Source: Marinibacterium sp039179965 (GTDB lineage Bacteria; Pseudomonadota; Alphaproteobacteria; Rhodobacterales; Rhodobacteraceae). Taken from it: 7,950 bases of DNA. The translations under genes were made by a program, and so were the position numbers. The DNA is taken from NCBI GenBank assembly GCA_039179965.1, contig JBCDEC010000220.1, forward strand, positions 1 through 7,950, written 5' to 3'. The notes under the pieces are model-generated. The model worked only from the letters and a program-made list of their open reading frames with translations, did no database searches and had not been told where the DNA came from. Shown here one piece after another: positions 6,076 to 7,950 of the stretch; position 1 is the stretch's first letter, and each line of letters starts with the position of its first letter.

Positions 6076-7559
6076 TGCTGATTCAGGATCACGATAGGGC
6101 CGGGGGCTATTGGGGCGCAGTCTATGCCTTCTGTGCCGTCAAGGGGCTGCAAGTTGTGATCGACGGTCCGGTGGGCTGCGAAAACCTGCCCGTGACATCG
6201 GTGCTGCACTACACTGATGCGCTGCCGCCGCATGAGTTGCCAATCGTTGTGACAGGTCTTGGCGAAGAGGAACTGGGCCGCGACGGCACCGAAGGGGCGA
6301 TGAAACGCGCCTGGAGCACGCTCGACCCGGCTTTGCCGGCGGTCGTGGTGACCGGCTCGATTGCCGAGATGATCGGCGGCGGGGTCACACCGCAGGGCAC
6401 CAACATCCAACGGTTTCTGCCGCGCACCATCGATGAGGATCAATGGGAAGCCGCCGACCGGGCGATGACCTGGATTTTCACGGAATTCGGCATGACGAAA
6501 GGCCGGATGCCGAAGGAGGCCAAGCGCGAACCCGAAGACAAGCCGCGGGTCAACATCCTTGGCCCGATGTATGGCACGTTCAACATGCCGTCGGACCTGG
6601 CCGAGATCCGCCGTCTGGTCGAAGGCATTGGCGCCGAGGTCAACATGGTCATGCCGCTTGGCGCCCATCTGGCCGAGATGCGCAACCTGGTGAACGCCGA
6701 CGTCAATATCGTGATGTATCGCGAATTTGGCCGCGGCCTGGCCGAGGTTCTCGGCAAGCCGTACCTGCAAGCGCCCATCGGCGTCGATTCTACGACCAAG
6801 TTCCTGCGCACCCTCGGAGAGATCACCGGGCTCGATCCCGAGCCTTTCATCCAGCAGGAAAAGCATTCGACCATCAAGCCGGTCTGGGATCTGTGGCGCT
6901 CGGTCACGCAGGACTTCTTTGCCACCGCCTCCTTCGCGGTCGTGGCAAACGAGACCTACGCCCGGGGACTGCGGTTGTATCTGGAAGACGAACTGGGACT
7001 GCCTTGCGCCTTTGCCGTCGCCCGTTCGGCCGGCAAGAAAACCGACAATGATCAGGTGCGCGCGATGATGGGGCAGAAACGGCCTCTGGTTGTCTTTGGT
7101 AGCATCAACGAAAAGATGTACCTGGCCGAGCTCAAAGGCGGTTTCGGGCCCAGCCCGTCCTTCATCCCGGCAAGTTTCCCGGGCGCTGCGATCCGGCGCG
7201 CAACGGGCACGCCGTTCATGGGGTACGCGGGCGCGACCTACGTGCTGCAAGAGGTCTGCAACGGGCTTTTCGACGCCCTGTTCCACATTTTGCCGCTGGC
7301 TTCAGAGATGGACGAAGGCGCTGCGACGCCGACGCCGCTGAAACGCGAATTGCCCTGGGATGCTGACGCCAATGCGGCGTTGGACCGGATTTTGGCCAGC
7401 CACCCTGTGCTGACCCGGATTTCCGCCGCCAAATCCCTGCGCGACGCCGCCGAGGATGTGGCGCTGAAGAACGGAGACACCTGTGTCAACGCCAGCATCG
7501 TTCAGGCTCTGGCACCCAACCTCACCACTCACGACGCAAAAGACGGAGATCTCGCATGA
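6075..7559 (+). CDS. bchZ: Chlorophyllide a oxidoreductase, BchZ subunit
   Basis: The 494-residue product is the NifK-like partner of BchY and completes the COR catalytic core where chlorophyllide is bound and reduced. C35 in GPVGCENLP (31-39) supplies the fourth ligand of the inter-subunit [4Fe-4S] cluster; residue 35 is also the number I recall for R. denitrificans BchZ, which supports the chosen start. Nitrogenase-component-1-like stretches include VVVTGSIAEMIGGG (near 90-103), VNILGPMYGTFNMPSDL (from about 159) and GVDSTTKFLRTLGEITGLDP (near 236-255). The C-terminal portion from LPWDADANAALDRI (about 425 on) resembles the small C-terminal domain of BchB-type subunits. The start overlaps the bchY stop by one base (TGATG) and the stop overlaps pufQ. 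In Rhodobacter a puf promoter lies inside bchZ; I could not locate one here. Confidence 0.95.
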   Translation: MLIQDHDRAGGYWGAVYAFCAVKGLQVVIDGPVGCENLPVTSVLHYTDALPPHELPIVVTGLGEEELGRDGTEGAMKRAWSTLDPALPAVVVTGSIAEMIGGGVTPQGTNIQRFLPRTIDEDQWEAADRAMTWIFTEFGMTKGRMPKEAKREPEDKPRVNILGPMYGTFNMPSDLAEIRRLVEGIGAEVNMVMPLGAHLAEMRNLVNADVNIVMYREFGRGLAEVLGKPYLQAPIGVDSTTKFLRTLGEITGLDPEPFIQQEKHSTIKPVWDLWRSVTQDFFATASFAVVANETYARGLRLYLEDELGLPCAFAVARSAGKKTDNDQVRAMMGQKRPLVVFGSINEKMYLAELKGGFGPSPSFIPASFPGAAIRRATGTPFMGYAGATYVLQEVCNGLFDALFHILPLASEMDEGAATPTPLKRELPWDADANAALDRILASHPVLTRISAAKSLRDAAEDVALKNGDTCVNASIVQALAPNLTTHDAKDGDLA

Positions 7560-7783
7560 AGACCGCAGCCTTTGCTGAGCAATCGGCGCCAGTCAGACGG
7601 ACGTCGAAACGCACGCCCGAGTTCATCTTGTACTTTTCGCTCATCTTCCTCATCGCCATCCCCTTCGCGACGGTCGACTGGATCGTCCAGGTGTTCAAGC
7701 GCCAGACCTTGAACCTGCGGGGACCCCTGGCCCGGGCCTGGGCCGAGGCCGACAGAATAACACCCGTCATCTTTACCCGGTGA
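7556..7783 (+). CDS. pufQ: PufQ, small membrane protein of bacteriochlorophyll assembly
   Basis: The 75-residue product begins MKTAAFAEQSAPVRRTSKRT and has one hydrophobic segment at about 22-46, flanked by a basic N-terminal stretch (RRTSKR at 14-19) and a basic/polar C-terminus. The stretch FATVDWIVQVFKRQTLNLRG is characteristic of PufQ. In Rhodobacter, PufQ is needed for normal bacteriochlorophyll levels and is thought to carry or regulate tetrapyrrole intermediates at the membrane; its biochemical activity is not settled. The ATG at 7556 overlaps the bchZ stop (ATGA), with a GGAG site at 7545-7548. Position between bchZ and pufB is the standard one. It links the bch genes to the light-harvesting operon. 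Confidence 0.93.
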   Translation: MKTAAFAEQSAPVRRTSKRTPEFILYFSLIFLIAIPFATVDWIVQVFKRQTLNLRGPLARAWAEADRITPVIFTR

Positions 7784-7808
7784 TGGATGAGAGATCCGGC
7801 CCGTTAAT

Positions 7809-7830
7809 CGCGGACCGGGACCCGGCCGCG
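7809..7830 (+). other. GC-rich hairpin in the pufQ-pufB leader
   Basis: CGCGG (7809-7813) pairs with CCGCG (7826-7830), and CCGG (7815-7818) with CCGG (7822-7825), around a GAC loop with one bulged A (7814). This gives a nine-pair all-GC stem. No U run follows, so it does not look like an intrinsic terminator. It lies 38 bases before pufB and may stabilise or delimit the pufB-containing mRNA; that role is inferred from known puf mRNA processing. Confidence 0.6.
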
Positions 7831-7857
7831 GGGAATGCGGCGTCAGCGTAATGACCC

Positions 7858-7862
7858 GGAGG
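7858..7862 (+). promoter_or_regulatory. Strong ribosome binding site of pufB
   Basis: A full GGAGG lies 6 bp before the ATG at 7869. It is the best Shine-Dalgarno in the window and fits the high output expected of a light-harvesting polypeptide. Confidence 0.85.
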
Positions 7863-7868
7863 TTCCTT

Positions 7869-7950
7869 ATGGCTGATAATGACGACCTGTCCTTCACAGG
7901 TCTAACCGACGAGCAGGCCCAGGAGCTGCATTCGGTCTATATGGGCGGCC
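7869..7950 (+). CDS. pufB: LH1 antenna beta polypeptide, N-terminal part
   Basis: Only 27 codons are present before the window edge, reading MADNDDLSFTGLTDEQAQEL and then HSVYMGG. The TGLTDEQAQELHSVYM stretch is the hallmark cytoplasmic N-terminal segment of LH1 beta chains of Rhodobacteraceae. The histidine here (residue 21) is the upstream one; the bacteriochlorophyll-ligating histidine and the transmembrane helix lie beyond the window. PufB pairs with PufA to form the ring around the reaction centre in the intracytoplasmic or inner membrane. An LH2 beta (PucB) is the alternative, but position directly after pufQ makes PufB nearly certain. Confidence 0.94.
   Translation, partial: MADNDDLSFTGLTDEQAQELHSVYMGG

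Noticed and set aside
6021..7286. 421-codon open frame on the minus strand opposite bchZ
   Set aside because: It mirrors a GC-rich, strongly coding gene whose plus-strand product is clearly BchZ. The antisense translation is rich in Arg, His and Gly and shows no recognisable domain.
7809..7830. The GC-rich hairpin as a rho-independent terminator between pufQ and pufB
   Set aside because: No U tract follows the stem, and pufQ and pufB are cotranscribed in known relatives.
1..7950. A previously undescribed system or inserted cargo
   Set aside because: Every gene matches a known photosynthesis-cluster family in the known order, key residues are intact, and no gap over about 120 bp is left unexplained. 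I see no sign of insertion, foreign composition or a hidden gene.

Overview
This window is a piece of a photosynthesis gene cluster from a purple or aerobic anoxygenic phototrophic alphaproteobacterium. It most resembles the Rhodobacter/Roseobacter lineage (Rhodobacteraceae). Three things point there: the gene order crtD (reverse), crtE-crtF-bchC-bchX-bchY-bchZ-pufQ-pufB; the presence of pufQ; and the spheroidene-type carotenoid genes crtD and crtF. The DNA is GC-rich with dense, gapless coding. I cannot assign a genus from the sequence alone.

Layout. Bases 1-346 hold the N-terminal third or less of crtD on the minus strand, cut by the window edge. Bases 347-462 are a divergent regulatory region with one exact TGT-N12-ACA site (PpsR/CrtJ type) and a second, one-mismatch copy. 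crtE (463-1332) and crtF (1335-2465) follow on the plus strand. Bases 2466-2582 hold the bchC promoter: a perfect 18-bp PpsR-type palindrome, a degenerate second site exactly 8 bp further on, and a good -35/-10 pair embedded in the two sites. Then come bchC (2583-3521), bchX (3518-4519), bchY (4516-6075), bchZ (6075-7559) and pufQ (7556-7783), every stop overlapping the next start. Bases 7784-7868 form a leader with a GC-rich hairpin and a strong ribosome binding site ahead of pufB, which starts at 7869 and runs off the window.

How the genes work together. CrtE makes geranylgeranyl diphosphate, which feeds both carotenoids and the bacteriochlorophyll tail. CrtD and CrtF carry out late desaturation and O-methylation in the spheroidene pathway. 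BchX, BchY and BchZ form the nitrogenase-like chlorophyllide a oxidoreductase that reduces ring B. BchC oxidises the C3 hydroxyethyl group to acetyl. PufQ is linked to delivery of pigment or its precursors, and PufB is the LH1 beta polypeptide that binds the finished bacteriochlorophyll. The window thus runs from pigment synthesis into the apoprotein operon as one probable superoperon, with oxygen/light repression by PpsR inferred from the operator pairs.

I found no mobile element, CRISPR array, RNA gene, broken gene or unknown system. All proteins are full length for their families apart from the two cut by the window edges. The observations worth a second look concern regulation and start sites.
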